Shown here piece by piece: positions 8,904-18,019 of a stretch of 64,000 nt of DNA (positions are counted from its first letter, which is position 1; the number at the start of each line of letters is the position of its first letter). The notes beneath the pieces were generated by a model, which saw only the letters and a list, made by a program, of their open reading frames with translations, was not told the origin of the DNA and ran no database searches. The position numbers were made by a program, and so were the translations under genes. The stretch comes from Streptomyces ochraceiscleroticus. GTDB lineage: Bacteria > Actinomycetota > Actinomycetes > Streptomycetales > Streptomycetaceae. The stretch is taken from positions 121,540 to 185,539 of the forward strand of contig NZ_JOAX01000023.1 of NCBI RefSeq assembly GCF_000720485.1, written 5' to 3'.

Positions 8904-9053
8904 ATGGTGGACCCGAGCACGCTGCTCGCCCTGCAGACCTCCAACGCCGACGGCCCGGGCTGGATCCTGCGCGCCGTGATCATTGTCGGTGTGCTCGGCG
9001 CGATCTTCATGGCGTGGTTCCTGCTGCGCGGCTACGGCGGCGACCAGGACTGA
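8904..9053 (+). CDS. Tiny single-span membrane protein
   Basis: A 49-residue protein: a short polar N-terminus, one membrane span (about residues 20-41) and an acidic tail. AAAGGAG lies about 10 nt before the ATG. It is one of two tiny membrane proteins between the M48 gene and nadD. Function unknown. Confidence 0.7.
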   Translation: MVDPSTLLALQTSNADGPGWILRAVIIVGVLGAIFMAWFLLRGYGGDQD

Positions 9054-9343
9054 GGCGGGTGCGCGGTCCGTACTGAGGGCGGTACTGGGGCGCCGAGGTG
9101 ACCGCACGGGCGGTACCTCGAAGGCGCTGAGGCGACCGTACGGGCGGCGCCCGGAGGCGCTGAGGCACGCGCGCGGCCAGCACCTCGGAGGCCCGCCGGC
9201 CGCCCCGCGGACGGCGGTGGAAACCACCGGAAAGATCCCCTGACGGACCGTTCCGGCGGAGTCGGCGTGAGGTCCGGACAGGCCCGCGCTTACGATGTGG
9301 GCGAAGTCCCTGCCCGCATCAGCCCGGATTGGTTCTGCCGACG
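9054..9343. other. Intergenic stretch with GTAC-rich words
   Basis: About 290 bases. Irregular repeats of GGCGGTAC / GGCGACCGTACGGGCGG and GGCGCTGAGG words are seen at 9080-9170. A TACGAT hexamer at 9292-9297 could serve as a -10 element for the small gene at 9344. No gene is convincing. Confidence 0.4.
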
Positions 9344-9505
9344 ATGAGCCTGCACACCACCGCACAGTCCCTGGTCGCCCTCGCCGAGGGCGGCGAGCAC
9401 GGCGGCAACCACAACAGCCTCAGCCCCTTCGTGACGGGCGGCGGCGCCCTGATCGTGCTGCTGCTCCTGCTGTGGATCACCACCCGCTTCAACCGGGACC
9501 GCTGA
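9344..9505 (+). CDS. Tiny single-span membrane protein upstream of nadD
   Basis: A 53-residue protein starting at ATG 9344. It has a polar N-terminal half with a Gly/His/Asn patch (GGEHGGNHN), then one strongly hydrophobic span (about residues 32-46) and a basic C-terminus (TTRFNRDR), so the C-terminus is probably cytosolic. It ends 52 nt before nadD. Function unknown. It is short enough to be missed by automatic length cut-offs. Confidence 0.65.
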   Translation: MSLHTTAQSLVALAEGGEHGGNHNSLSPFVTGGGALIVLLLLLWITTRFNRDR

Positions 9506-9557
9506 GGCGGGGCACCGCTATCCCCTCGATGCGCGGCGCCCAGTAGGGTCTGCACGC

Positions 9558-10202
9558 ATGGGAGAGCAGACAGGGCCCGTGAAGCGGCGGCTCGGAGTGA
9601 TGGGCGGGACGTTCGACCCGATCCACAATGGTCACCTGGTCGCCGCCAGCGAGGTGGCCAGCCAGTTCCACCTCGATGAGGTCATCTTCGTACCGACGGG
9701 ACAGCCGTGGCAGAAGAGCCACAAGGCGGTGTCCCCGGCCGAGGACCGGTATCTGATGACGGTCATCGCGACCGCGTCCAATCCCCAGTTCTCCGTCAGC
9801 CGCATCGACATCGACCGTGGCGGCAAGACGTACACCATCGACACCCTTCGGGATCTGCGCGCCGAGCACACGGATGCGGATCTCTTCTTCATCACCGGCG
9901 CCGACGCGCTGGGCCAGATCCTGACCTGGCGGGACGCTGAGGAGCTGTTCTCGCTCGCCCACTTCATCGGGGTAACCAGGCCCGGTCATGTACTGGCCGA
10001 TCCCGGTCTCCCCGAGGGCGGGGTCTCCCTGGTGGAGGTGCCGGCGCTGGCCATCTCCTCGACCGACTGCCGGTCGCGCGTCGCCCAGGGGGAACCGGTC
10101 TGGTACCTGGTGCCCGACGGTGTGGTGCGCTACATCGACAAGCGCCGCCTCTACCGGGACGACCGCTCCCGCCACCGCCACGACCACGACGACGACCGCT
10201 GA
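9558..10202 (+). CDS. nadD: Nicotinate-nucleotide adenylyltransferase NadD
   Basis: Joins nicotinate mononucleotide to ATP to form deamido-NAD in NAD biosynthesis. The nucleotidyltransferase signature [11 protein letters not shown] lies at residues 16-26 and the second signature ISSTDCR near residue 166. Length (214) fits the family apart from a His/Asp/Arg-rich tail (the last 15 residues), which could bind metal but looks like low complexity. The start ATG has TAGGGT 8 nt upstream and no ribosome site, suggesting a leaderless mRNA. The LCP gene follows after 38 nt, and the nadD-LCP-rsfS order suggests co-transcription at least in part. Confidence 0.95.
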   Translation: MGEQTGPVKRRLGVMGGTFDPIHNGHLVAASEVASQFHLDEVIFVPTGQPWQKSHKAVSPAEDRYLMTVIATASNPQFSVSRIDIDRGGKTYTIDTLRDLRAEHTDADLFFITGADALGQILTWRDAEELFSLAHFIGVTRPGHVLADPGLPEGGVSLVEVPALAISSTDCRSRVAQGEPVWYLVPDGVVRYIDKRRLYRDDRSRHRHDHDDDR

Positions 10203-10240
10203 CGACGACCGCCGACGGGGCCGACGGAAAGAGGGCACCG

Positions 10241-12061
10241 GTGAACGACCGACAGGATCCGTACCCGCCACGGGACCCGTATGCCCAGGACCCCTACGAG
10301 GGGGGCCGGCGGCCCTATGAAGAGGGCCAGGGGCAGCACGGTGGACCGGGGTACGTCTACGACGCCTACGGGCAGCCGGTGTACCAGGAAGCGCCGCGCC
10401 GGCAGTACGACCCGTACGGCACGCAGCACCCCCAGGGGTACGGCCAGGGCTACAGCGGACAGACACCCGAACAGGGCTACGGCCAGGAGTACGGCCAGGA
10501 GTACGGGCAGGGCTATGCCCCGGGCCACGGCCCGTACGGCCGGCCGTCGCAGCACCAGGCCGCGCAGCAGACCCAGCAGCAGGGATGGATCCCGCAGCAG
10601 GCGCAGTACGGGCAGCAGGAGTACGCGCCGCCGCCGCAGCCTCCGTACGAGGAGCCGCAGCCCCCGTACGGATCCGCGCCGTCTTACGGGGCGGCCGCGC
10701 CTCCGTACGAGCCGGCGCCCGCTGCGCCCTCGTACGAGGCGCCCGCCGCGGACGGCAGGGCCGCCGGGGGCGAGCGGACCGGCGGGGCCGACCGCCCCTC
10801 GGGCGAGGAGTACCGCACCGAGCAGTTCTCGTTCATCGAGGAGCAGGACGAGGACTCCGAAGACGTCATCGACTGGCTGAAGTTCACCGAGAGCCGTACC
10901 GAGCGGCGCGAGGAGGCCAAGCGCCGCGGCCGCAGCCGCATCATCGCGCTGATCGTGGTGCTCGTCCTCCTGGTCGTGGGCGGTGTCGGCTACCTGTGGT
11001 GGGCCGGCAAGCTGCCGGGGCTGGGCGGGGCGGCCTCGGGGGACGCGACGGCCGTCGCGGGCCAGAAGCGCGACGTGCTGCTGGTCCACCTCCGCAGGAC
11101 TGGTACGGACGAGAGCTCGACGGCGCTGCTTGTGGACAACGAGACCACCCACAAGGGCACCACCGTCCTCCTGCCCAACAACCTCGCCATCACCGGGGAC
11201 GACGGTCAGGCCACCACCTTGGGCAAGTCCGTGAAGGACGCCGGCGCGGAGCCGACCCGCGACTCCCTCAACACGCTCCTCGGTGCCGACATCAAGGCGA
11301 GCTGGCGGCTGGACACGCCGTACCTGGAGAACCTCGTCGAGACGGTCGGCGGCGTCACCGTCGACGCCGACACCACCGTGCCGGGCGCGAAGAAGGGCGA
11401 CGGCCCGCTGGTCAAGGCGGGCAAGGGGCGCGTACTGAACGGCCAGGCGGCCGTCGCGTACGCCACCTACCGTGGCCCGGGCGAGCTGCAGACCAAGCAG
11501 CTCGCGCGCTTCGGACAGGTGATGCAGGCGACTCTGAAGCGGGTGTCCAGCGATGCGGGCGGCGCGACCGCGACGGTGAAGTCCCTGTTCCAGGTCCTGG
11601 ACCCGCCGCTCACCGAGGGCCAGCTCGGCAGCTCGCTCGCGCAGCGCGCCGAGCTCGCCAAGACCGGTGCGTACCGTACGACGGTGCTGCCCGTGCAGCA
11701 GGACGGCACGCTCAGCGCGCAGACCGCCTCTGAGGTGGTCAAGGACGTCCTGGGCGGCAAGGTCAAGAAGACCGACCCGAGCGCGACCGCGCGGGTCAGC
11801 GTCCGGAACGCCTCGGGCAGCCAGAAGGCGGTCGGACAGGCGCAGGCCGCGCTGGTCAACGGCGGGTACTCGTTCGTGGACGGCGGCACCGCCTCGGGCT
11901 CGCTGTCGGCGTCGCAGGTCACGTACGGGGACGAGGCCCATCAGCCGCGGGCCGAGGAGGTCGCGAAGACGCTGGGCCTGCCGTCGAACGCCGTGCGGAA
12001 GGGCAAGGTCGCCTCGAACGCGGACATCACCGTGGTGCTGGGGCACGACTACAAGGGGTGA
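10241..12061 (+). CDS. Divergent LytR-CpsA-Psr (LCP) family protein
   Basis: A 606-residue membrane protein. The first ~215 residues are a cytosolic Tyr/Gln/Gly/Pro-rich repeat region (GYGQ / QEYGQ / PPYE units), then an acidic patch, one membrane span (about 230-250), an extracellular LCP-like domain (about 275-440) and a C-terminal LytR_C domain (about 510-605). LCP enzymes attach glycopolymers to peptidoglycan. Here the usual IPRD-type arginine motif reads LPNNLAI and the usual R-x-R...GD..R..RQ segment reads TYRGPGELQTKQLARFGQ, so key residues appear lost. GTG start with a GAGGG site 5 nt upstream. A hairpin follows at 12086. Confidence 0.85.
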   Translation: MNDRQDPYPPRDPYAQDPYEGGRRPYEEGQGQHGGPGYVYDAYGQPVYQEAPRRQYDPYGTQHPQGYGQGYSGQTPEQGYGQEYGQEYGQGYAPGHGPYGRPSQHQAAQQTQQQGWIPQQAQYGQQEYAPPPQPPYEEPQPPYGSAPSYGAAAPPYEPAPAAPSYEAPAADGRAAGGERTGGADRPSGEEYRTEQFSFIEEQDEDSEDVIDWLKFTESRTERREEAKRRGRSRIIALIVVLVLLVVGGVGYLWWAGKLPGLGGAASGDATAVAGQKRDVLLVHLRRTGTDESSTALLVDNETTHKGTTVLLPNNLAITGDDGQATTLGKSVKDAGAEPTRDSLNTLLGADIKASWRLDTPYLENLVETVGGVTVDADTTVPGAKKGDGPLVKAGKGRVLNGQAAVAYATYRGPGELQTKQLARFGQVMQATLKRVSSDAGGATATVKSLFQVLDPPLTEGQLGSSLAQRAELAKTGAYRTTVLPVQQDGTLSAQTASEVVKDVLGGKVKKTDPSATARVSVRNASGSQKAVGQAQAALVNGGYSFVDGGTASGSLSASQVTYGDEAHQPRAEEVAKTLGLPSNAVRKGKVASNADITVVLGHDYKG

Positions 12062-12085
12062 TCGGCCCTTGGGGCGCGGGCGGCG

Positions 12086-12111
12086 GGCAGAGCTTTGGCC
12101 AAGGCTCTGCC
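12086..12111 (+). terminator. Hairpin after the LCP gene
   Basis: GGCAGAGC (12086-12093) pairs with GCTCTGCC (12104-12111) around a 10-nt near-palindromic loop. No T-run. It lies 25 nt after the LCP stop. Confidence 0.5.
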
Positions 12112-12312
12112 AGTCGCCCGCTTCCCGTCGCCTCCGCCGTCGGCCCGTCACCCTCTCTGACCAGCCCGGATGCCCCCTTGTCCACAAGCCCGCCGGGGTG
12201 TCAGCGGTCCGTGAGACCCTTGAGGGGTACTTGACCGCTGACTCGGCCGCGGCCGGCGGGGTTTCCCGCGGGCGGGCCGGGCAGCGCCGCCACCGACCCG
12301 GAAGTTTGGCTT

Positions 12313-12747
12313 GTGACCGCCACGGACCGCTCCACCGAGCTCATCAACGCCGCCGCGCAGGCGGCCGCCGACAAGCTCGCGCACGACATCATCGCGTACG
12401 ACGTCAGCGACGTCCTCTCGATCACCGACGCCTTCCTGCTGGCGTCGGCGCCCAACGACCGCCAGGTCAAGTCGATCGTCGACGAGATCGAAGAGCGGCT
12501 GAGCAAGGAACTGGGCGCCAAGCCGGTGCGCCGCGAAGGCGACCGCGAGGCCCGCTGGGTGCTCCTGGACTACGTCGACATCGTCGTCCACGTCCAGCAC
12601 AGCGAGGAGCGCGTCTTCTACGCTCTGGAGCGCCTCTGGAAGGACTGCCCCGAGATGGAGCTGCCCGAGGACGCCAAGGCGACCCGCGGCAAGGCGGCAG
12701 CGCACGCCGAGGAAACGGCCGCCGAGCAGGACGGAGAGCTGCACTGA
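12313..12747 (+). CDS. rsfS: Ribosome silencing factor RsfS
   Basis: Binds ribosomal protein uL14 on the 50S subunit and blocks subunit joining when nutrients are low (family knowledge). The 144 residues contain the conserved core: the helix before DIIAYDVSDVLSITDAFLLASA, the NDRQVKSIVDEIEE helix, and the WVLLDYVDIVVHVQ strand pair. The C-terminal 35 residues are an acidic Ala/Glu tail. GTG start; no clear ribosome site is seen. The stop codon overlaps the start of the next gene by two bases. Confidence 0.95.
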   Translation: MTATDRSTELINAAAQAAADKLAHDIIAYDVSDVLSITDAFLLASAPNDRQVKSIVDEIEERLSKELGAKPVRREGDREARWVLLDYVDIVVHVQHSEERVFYALERLWKDCPEMELPEDAKATRGKAAAHAEETAAEQDGELH

Positions 12748-13397
12748 ACGGCACGAAGGGGGGCCGTGGCCGCAGGATCGTCCTGTGGCGGCACGGCCAG
12801 ACCGCCTGGAATCTGGAGCGCCGCTTCCAGGGCTCCACGGACATCGAGCTGACCGAGGAGGGCGTCGAGCAGGCCCGCCGCGCCGCACGGCTGCTCGCCG
12901 CCCTGCAGCCGGACACGATCATCGCTTCGGACCTCCAGCGGGCGGTGCGGACGGCCGCCGAGCTGTCGTCCGTCACACGCCTGGACGTGACGCACTACGA
13001 GGCGCTGCGCGAGACGTACGCGGGTGCCTGGCAGGGGCTGACCCACGAGGAGATCGTGGCGCAGTACGCCGAGCAGTACGCCGCCTGGAAGCGCGGCGAG
13101 CCGGTGCGCCGCGGCGGTGGTGAGCTGGAGACCGAGGTCGCGGACCGCGCGGCGCCGGTCGTGCGGCTGGCCGCCGACAAGCTGCCCGACGGCGGCACCC
13201 TGGTCGTGGTCAGCCACGGCGGCACGATCCGTACGACGATCGGGCGGCTGCTGGGCCTGGAGCCGCACCACTGGGAGGGCCTGGGCGGCCTGTCGAACTG
13301 CTGCTGGTCCGTCCTGGGCGAGGGCGCCCGTGGCTGGCGCCTGCTGGAGCACAACGCCGGCACGCTTCCCGAGCCGGTGCTGGGCGACGACGACTGA
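12744..13397 (+). CDS. Histidine phosphatase family protein, apparent CTG start
   Basis: A 217-residue phosphoglycerate-mutase-like phosphatase. The RHG motif with the phospho-accepting His is at about residue 17 (LWRHGQTAWN), and the second catalytic His is in VVSHGGTIR near residue 160. No ATG, GTG or TTG exists in frame between the preceding stop and the RHG motif. The only reasonable start is CTG at 12744, which sits 7 nt after GGAG and overlaps the rsfS stop as CTGA, the arrangement normally seen with GTGA or ATGA. Translational coupling to rsfS is likely. The substrate is unknown; this family position in Streptomyces is often labelled phosphoglycerate mutase. Confidence 0.88.
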   Translation: MNGTKGGRGRRIVLWRHGQTAWNLERRFQGSTDIELTEEGVEQARRAARLLAALQPDTIIASDLQRAVRTAAELSSVTRLDVTHYEALRETYAGAWQGLTHEEIVAQYAEQYAAWKRGEPVRRGGGELETEVADRAAPVVRLAADKLPDGGTLVVVSHGGTIRTTIGRLLGLEPHHWEGLGGLSNCCWSVLGEGARGWRLLEHNAGTLPEPVLGDDD

Positions 13398-13458
13398 CGC
13401 CGCGAGCCGGTCAGCGGCGGCTCTCCGGGGGCCGCCCGACGGCCGGCCGGACCCGGAT

Positions 13459-13488
13459 TTCACATCTGGGCAGGTCGCAGGCTAAAGT
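13459..13488 (+). promoter_or_regulatory. Putative promoter of the first tRNA-Ala
   Basis: TTCACA (13459-13464), an 18-nt spacer and TAAAGT (13483-13488) resemble a vegetative sigma promoter, about 55 nt upstream of the mature tRNA. Confidence 0.5.
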
Positions 13489-13541
13489 TCTTCTTGTTCG
13501 CGGCGCCGCCGGGGGAAACCCGGAGGGGCGGAACAAGACCC

Positions 13542-13614
13542 GGGGCTATAGCTCAGTTGGTAGAGCGCCTGCATGGCATGCAGGAGGTCAGGAGTTCAAT
13601 TCTCCTTAGCTCCA
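13542..13614 (+). tRNA. tRNA-Ala (GGC), copy 1
   Basis: A 73-nt cloverleaf. The acceptor stem GGGGCTA pairs with TAGCTCC (one G-T pair). The D arm is GCTC...GAGC, the anticodon stem CCTGC/GCAGG encloses loop ATGGCAT giving anticodon GGC, the T arm contains GTTCAAT, and the discriminator is A. CCA is not encoded. The sequence is identical to the copy at 18020. Confidence 0.97.
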
Positions 13615-13660
13615 CAACCCGGATGATCCCGCCCTCTGGCGGAGACGGAGAGATTGTTCT

Positions 13661-13679
13661 CCGCCTCACCAGGAGGCGG
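13661..13679 (+). terminator. Hairpin after tRNA-Ala copy 1
   Basis: CCGCCTC (13661-13667), loop ACCAG, GAGGCGG (13673-13679). No T-run follows. It lies 46 nt after the tRNA. Confidence 0.5.
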
Positions 13680-13871
13680 GATCACTGCTGTTTCGGGGCT
13701 TTCGGGGCGCGTGCGTCGCTGTGCGCGCCGGGGTGAGCGCCCGCGCAACGCCTCGCGCTCGGCTGCGCGGCGGTAGCGGGCAGCCCGTCCGTGCACGTGG
13801 GGCTGCGGGCCTGACCTGGTCGGTGGTCCGTGGCAGAATCGGACGGCGCCGGCAGGGGAGGAGAGAACGCG

Positions 13872-14030
13872 ATGCCCACGAGCATCATCGAGGAGGTCCG
13901 CGACCTGCTCGGCGTGGCCACCTCCGCACTGCAATGCCCCTCCTGCGGCTCGCCTCATGTGGCGCAGATGCTGGGTGACAACGGCGGCGTTTCTTTCGTC
14001 TGCACGGCCTGCGGCCACAGCTGGAGCTGA
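13872..14030 (+). CDS. Small zinc-ribbon protein
   Basis: A 52-residue protein with two CxxC knuckles (CPSCGSPH near residue 22 and CTACGHSW near residue 44), a typical zinc ribbon. A short amphipathic helix precedes it. A GGAGGAG site lies about 8 nt before the ATG. The stop is 3 nt before the next small CxxC protein, so the two probably form an operon. Function unknown; zinc ribbons of this size often bind nucleic acid or protein partners. Confidence 0.75.
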   Translation: MPTSIIEEVRDLLGVATSALQCPSCGSPHVAQMLGDNGGVSFVCTACGHSWS

Positions 14031-14033
14031 CTG

Positions 14034-14267
14034 ATGGGGGCACACAGCCGGAAGTGCGACTGGTGCGGCAGTGGTACGCCCGTCGTTCGCGACATGGAGC
14101 CGCTGAACCCCGAATTCCAGTACTGGTGCGAGGAATGCGCCCGGGCGCTGATCATAAAAGGCGACCCCATCGAGACCTACCGTGAGCTGGACGGCGAGCC
14201 CATCTACGGCCGCCTGCTCGACGAACACTGCACGCTGAAGCGTTTCTACTCCTTCGCCACCGCCTGA
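14034..14267 (+). CDS. Small Cys-pair protein following the zinc-ribbon gene
   Basis: A 77-residue protein with CDWCG near the N-terminus (residues 8-12) and CEEC (about residues 32-35), likely a single zinc site. The C-terminal half is polar with no further cysteines except one near the end. It starts 3 nt after the preceding stop, indicating coupled expression. Function unknown. Confidence 0.72.
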   Translation: MGAHSRKCDWCGSGTPVVRDMEPLNPEFQYWCEECARALIIKGDPIETYRELDGEPIYGRLLDEHCTLKRFYSFATA

Positions 14268-14581
14268 GAACCGGCCCTGTTCTCCGGGCCGCTGAAGGAC
14301 CGTCATTCCCGCGCCGTATGGGCGCACAACCGCGCCCGAAGGTGTCCATCACTCCCTGAATGACCGTTTCTCCACAACCTCGGCGCGTTTTCCGCTCCCT
14401 GAGCTACTTTCAGTTCTGACGCCCCGGACCGGACCGGTCCGTTCATCTATGTGCATGCTGCGGACGATTGGCCGGAAAATTCACGTTGATGGTGGAACTC
14501 CGGCCGTACCGTGAGGCGTTGTAAGACACAGAGTCGCCGCCGCGGAACGGTCGGCGGCACGGGGGAGCGACGGGGGTCGCA
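14268..14581. other. Intergenic region before the multicopper oxidase
   Basis: About 310 bases. Competing weak hairpins follow the preceding stop (GAGAAC/GTTCTC at 14266-14284, or CGGCCC/GGGCCG overlapping it). The middle is less GC-rich than its neighbours. TTGATG (about 14489) and TACCGT (about 14510) are a possible promoter with a short 15-nt spacer. No gene is seen. Confidence 0.4.
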
Positions 14582-16411
14582 GTGACAGACACAGTTGTGG
14601 GGGCCGCACCGCGGATCGAGACCATCGCGGAGCGGGACGGACAGGCCACGGCGGCCGGACTCACGCCGTTCGTCGACGCGTTGTGCGTGCCGCCGGTCAT
14701 CAAGCCGGGCCGGGCGGAAGCCCTGCGCGGCATCACCATCGAGCAGAAGACCAGCTGGGTGCGGCTGCACTCCGAGCTGCCGCCCACCAAAGTGTGGGCG
14801 TACGAAGGACACTTCCCGGGCCCGACCGTCGAGGTGCGCCGCGGCCGGCGCCTCCGGGTGTCCTGGACGAACCGCATCACGGGCACCTTCCCGGTGACCG
14901 CAGTGGAAGTGTCGGCGACGCCCGAGGTGCCCGCGCCGCTGAACGAACCGGGACGCGGCGGGGCCGAGCCCCTCGCCGGTGTGGCAGCGCTCCCGCCCTG
15001 GCTGGTCACCCACCTGCACGGCGCGGTGACCGGCGGCGGCAACGACGGCTGGTCGGAGAACGCGGTCTCGCCCGGTGACGCGCAGCTCTCGGAGTATCCC
15101 AACGACCACCGCGCGACGACGTGGTGGTACCACGACCACGCCATGGACATCACCCGGTGGAACGTCTTCTCGGGCCTGGCCGGCATGTATCTGGTGCGGG
15201 ACGACGAGGAGGACGCGCTCCGGCTCCCCTCGGGCGGGCGGGAGATCCCGCTCATCATCCAGGACCGCAACCTCGACACGGACGCCGAAGGCCGGCTGAC
15301 CGGCCGGCTGCTCCACAAGACCCTGATCGTCGGCAAGGACAACGACGGGAAGAACATCACCATCCCGTTCTCGGGCCCCTACACGCTCGTGAACGGCACG
15401 ATCTGGCCCCACTTGGACGTCGATGCCAGGTGGTACCGCTTCCGCCTGCTCAACGCCTCCAACGCCCGGACGTACGCCCTGCAGCTGGTGGATGAGGAGA
15501 CGGGCCGCCCCGTCACCGGCGCGGTGCACCAGATCGGGTCGGACGGCGGCCTGCTGCCCCGGCCGCTGCCCGTCGACGGGACCCTGTCGGTGGCCCCGGC
15601 CGAGCGGATGGACCTGCTGATCGACTTCGGCGGGCTGCGCGGGCGGCGGCTGCGGCTGGTGAACGCCGCGGCGGGCGTGGCGTATCCGCAGGTGATGCAG
15701 TTCCGGGTCGGTTCGAAGAAGGTGGCCGATTCCTTCGTGCTGCCCGCGGTGATCTCGTCGACGTTCGAGCGGATCACCCACGACACCGCACCGAAGCACG
15801 AGCACCGCCTGATAGCGCTCACCCCGCCGGGCCCGATCGGCAACGGCCACCCGGAGATGTGGGAGCTGCACGAGGTCGACCCGGCGGACGTCACCATCCC
15901 GTCCGAGGGGATCATCCAGGTCAAGAGGGCCGACGGCACGACGCGTACGTACCAGCGCGGCGCCCGGATGTTCGACGACGCCCTCGGCTTCATGGTCCGG
16001 CACGACGCATGGGAGCAGTGGAGCTTCCTGAACCTCGGTGGCGCCGGCACGCATCCGATGCACATCCACCTGATCGACTTCCAGGTGCTCAGCCGCGACC
16101 GGTATCCGGCGGTGCCGGACAGCCCGTACGACAACGCGCTCGGGGGCACCCGCAGCCCGCTGGAGTACGGCGGCCAGGCGCCGATAGCCCCCGGCGATCA
16201 GGGCTGGAAGGACGTCATACAGGTGCCGCCGGGGCAGATGGTGAACGTGATCGGCCGGTTTCACGGCGCCAAGGGCCGCTTCATGTACCACTGCCATCTG
16301 CTGGAACACGAGGACATGGGGATGATGCGTCCGTTCGTGGTGATGCCTCCGGAGGTGCTGGCGTTCCATCACCATCAGCCCGGCGGCGGTCACGACCACG
16401 GGGCGCACTGA
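14582..16411 (+). CDS. Multicopper oxidase, phenoxazinone-synthase-like
   Basis: A 609-residue oxidase with all four copper-ligand segments: HLHG (144-147), WYHDH (182-186), HPMHIH (from 491) and [13 protein letters not shown] (from 570, providing Cys, His and an axial Met for the T1 copper). Overall it resembles phenoxazinone synthase/o-aminophenol oxidase of Streptomyces antibioticus more than CotA-type laccases (from memory: the [24 protein letters not shown] and DDEEDAL segments). No signal peptide, so probably cytosolic. A His-rich tail (HHH...HDHGAH) ends the protein. GTG start with GGGGG 5 nt upstream. No actinomycin-type pathway genes are nearby, so the natural substrate is unknown. 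The 3' end overlaps the convergent GT87 gene. Confidence 0.92.
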   Translation: MTDTVVGAAPRIETIAERDGQATAAGLTPFVDALCVPPVIKPGRAEALRGITIEQKTSWVRLHSELPPTKVWAYEGHFPGPTVEVRRGRRLRVSWTNRITGTFPVTAVEVSATPEVPAPLNEPGRGGAEPLAGVAALPPWLVTHLHGAVTGGGNDGWSENAVSPGDAQLSEYPNDHRATTWWYHDHAMDITRWNVFSGLAGMYLVRDDEEDALRLPSGGREIPLIIQDRNLDTDAEGRLTGRLLHKTLIVGKDNDGKNITIPFSGPYTLVNGTIWPHLDVDARWYRFRLLNASNARTYALQLVDEETGRPVTGAVHQIGSDGGLLPRPLPVDGTLSVAPAERMDLLIDFGGLRGRRLRLVNAAAGVAYPQVMQFRVGSKKVADSFVLPAVISSTFERITHDTAPKHEHRLIALTPPGPIGNGHPEMWELHEVDPADVTIPSEGIIQVKRADGTTRTYQRGARMFDDALGFMVRHDAWEQWSFLNLGGAGTHPMHIHLIDFQVLSRDRYPAVPDSPYDNALGGTRSPLEYGGQAPIAPGDQGWKDVIQVPPGQMVNVIGRFHGAKGRFMYHCHLLEHEDMGMMRPFVVMPPEVLAFHHHQPGGGHDHGAH

Positions 16412-17765
16412 CACCGGACTCATCGGCACCGGACTCACCTGCGCCGGGCGCAGCGGTCCGGCGCAGGTGGGCGGCGGCCAGCAGCAGGAGCGCGACACCG
16501 GCGATCGGGTAGACGCCCGAGAGCAGCATCTGGCCGCCGTTCTGGTGCAGTTCCGCGTGGCTGTGCGGGCGGTGCGGGACCCACCACAGAGCGAAGGAGG
16601 CGAAGAGCAGCCCGAGGGCTCCGGTGGCGGCTCGCAGCCGGCGGCCCGACCGAGTGGTCCGGCCGCCGCTGCGCACCGCCTCGGTGCCGAGCAGGATCAG
16701 CATCGGTACGGCCCACACCCAGTGGTGCGACCAGGAGACCGGGCTGATCAGCAGTGCGGTGGTGGCGCAGGCCACGGCTGCCCAGGCGCGCTCCCCGCGC
16801 AGCAGTGCGGTGGTGGCGAGGGCCAGGCCCGCGATCGCCGCCACGGCCGCGGCGGCGGGCCACCACAGTCCGGTGTCGGGGGTGTGCAGCAGCCGGGCGA
16901 GGACGCCGCGCAGCGACTGGTTGGCGGTGATCTCCACATCGCCCGGCCGGTCGGAGGCGAAGACGATCTCGGTCCAGAAGCGGGCCGAGTCGCGAGGCAG
17001 GACGAGGACGGAGAGGAGGACGGTGCCGAGGAAGGACAGGACCGCCACGCACGCCTGGCGCAGCCAGGGGTTCCAGGTACCGCGCAGCCCCTGCCCGGGC
17101 TCGTACAGGCGGCGGGCGTGCAGCAGCCCGGCCAGCGCGAGCCACACGGCGAAGAGGGCGGGCGTGAGCTTGATTCCGGCGGCGATGCCGATACCAATGC
17201 CGGCCCAGCGGTTGGTGTCCCGGCGGGTGACGTCCCAGAGCACGAGGACGGCGAGGAGGAGGTTGATCTGCCCGTAGCGCAGCGTGGTCCACACGGGCTC
17301 GCACCAGACCAGCAGCGCGGAGAGGGCGAGGGTCGCGGTGGCTTGCCGTGCCCGCGGGGCGCGCGTCCCGCGGGCGAGCGAGGGCAGGCCGGTCAGGCGC
17401 AGGGTGAGGTGCACCACGGAGACCAGGAGCAGCAGGTTGCCGAGCGTGGCCAGCGTGCGCATCTCCGGTACGCCGAGGAAGGTCAGTGGCAGGAACAGCA
17501 GGGAGGCGAAGGGCGGGTAGGTGTTGGGCAGCCGCGCGGAGGTGGCCAGCATGTCGTAGAGGTCGCCGCCGGTGCGGGCGGTCCAGCCCTCGGCGCGGTA
17601 GACCATGAGGTCGAGCATGGTCACGCCGGCCAGTCGCTGGACGATCCAGAAGGCTGTGAAGGACAGCGCGCAGGCCAGTGCGGCCGCCAGGACGCGGCGG
17701 TGGACGCCCTCGCGGGAGAACGGGCCGCGGCGTCCGACGGGCTGGTCGAGCTTCAGCGCGGTCAC
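16281..17765 (-). CDS. GT87-type polyprenol-phosphate mannosyltransferase-like membrane protein
   Basis: A 494-residue polytopic membrane protein with about ten hydrophobic segments. It looks like the DUF2029/GT87 alpha-mannosyltransferase family: an early extracytoplasmic loop with DLMVYRAEG, a later [12 protein letters not shown] stretch, and a GQINLLL / [13 protein letters not shown] motif. These enzymes transfer mannose from polyprenyl-phosphate-mannose to envelope glycolipids. The GTG at 17765 is chosen as the homology start; open sequence continues upstream without a ribosome site. The last ~45 codons read antisense to the copper-site codons of the oxidase gene, a 131-base convergent overlap, and the C-terminal tail is low in complexity. 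Confidence 0.82.
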   Translation of the reverse strand: MTALKLDQPVGRRGPFSREGVHRRVLAAALACALSFTAFWIVQRLAGVTMLDLMVYRAEGWTARTGGDLYDMLATSARLPNTYPPFASLLFLPLTFLGVPEMRTLATLGNLLLLVSVVHLTLRLTGLPSLARGTRAPRARQATATLALSALLVWCEPVWTTLRYGQINLLLAVLVLWDVTRRDTNRWAGIGIGIAAGIKLTPALFAVWLALAGLLHARRLYEPGQGLRGTWNPWLRQACVAVLSFLGTVLLSVLVLPRDSARFWTEIVFASDRPGDVEITANQSLRGVLARLLHTPDTGLWWPAAAAVAAIAGLALATTALLRGERAWAAVACATTALLISPVSWSHHWVWAVPMLILLGTEAVRSGGRTTRSGRRLRAATGALGLLFASFALWWVPHRPHSHAELHQNGGQMLLSGVYPIAGVALLLLAAAHLRRTAAPGAGESGADESGVSAPRGRDRRRADGDGTPAPPEASPRTDASSPCPRVPADGSGT

Positions 17766-17928
17766 GTCCAGGCCCCCGGTTTCCTTCGAGCACGGATTGT
17801 CGACAGTACCTCTGCCGGGTGCCTCGCCGGAGGTGTCGCCGGGTGCCTTGCCGGGTGCGTCGCGGCTGCCTCTCCGGCCCCTCGGAGGTCTCCGGCGGGC
17901 TGCCGCCGGTGGGCACCGGGAAAGCGAT

Positions 17929-17959
17929 TTGGCAGAAGCCCGGGGCGGCCGTGTAATGT
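17929..17959 (+). promoter_or_regulatory. Putative promoter of the second tRNA-Ala
   Basis: TTGGCA (17929-17934) and TAATGT (17954-17959) with a 19-nt spacer, about 60 nt upstream of the mature tRNA. It lies in the 5' flank of the divergent GT87 gene. Confidence 0.5.
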
Positions 17960-18019
17960 AGTCGATGTCGCCGCGAGGGAAACCCCCGAGGAAAACTTCC
18001 GGAGACGACAACAGAACAC

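Noticed and set aside
11667..12743. Upstream part of the histidine phosphatase frame
   Set aside because: It overlaps the LCP and rsfS genes out of frame with Arg-rich sequence; real similarity begins after CTG 12744.
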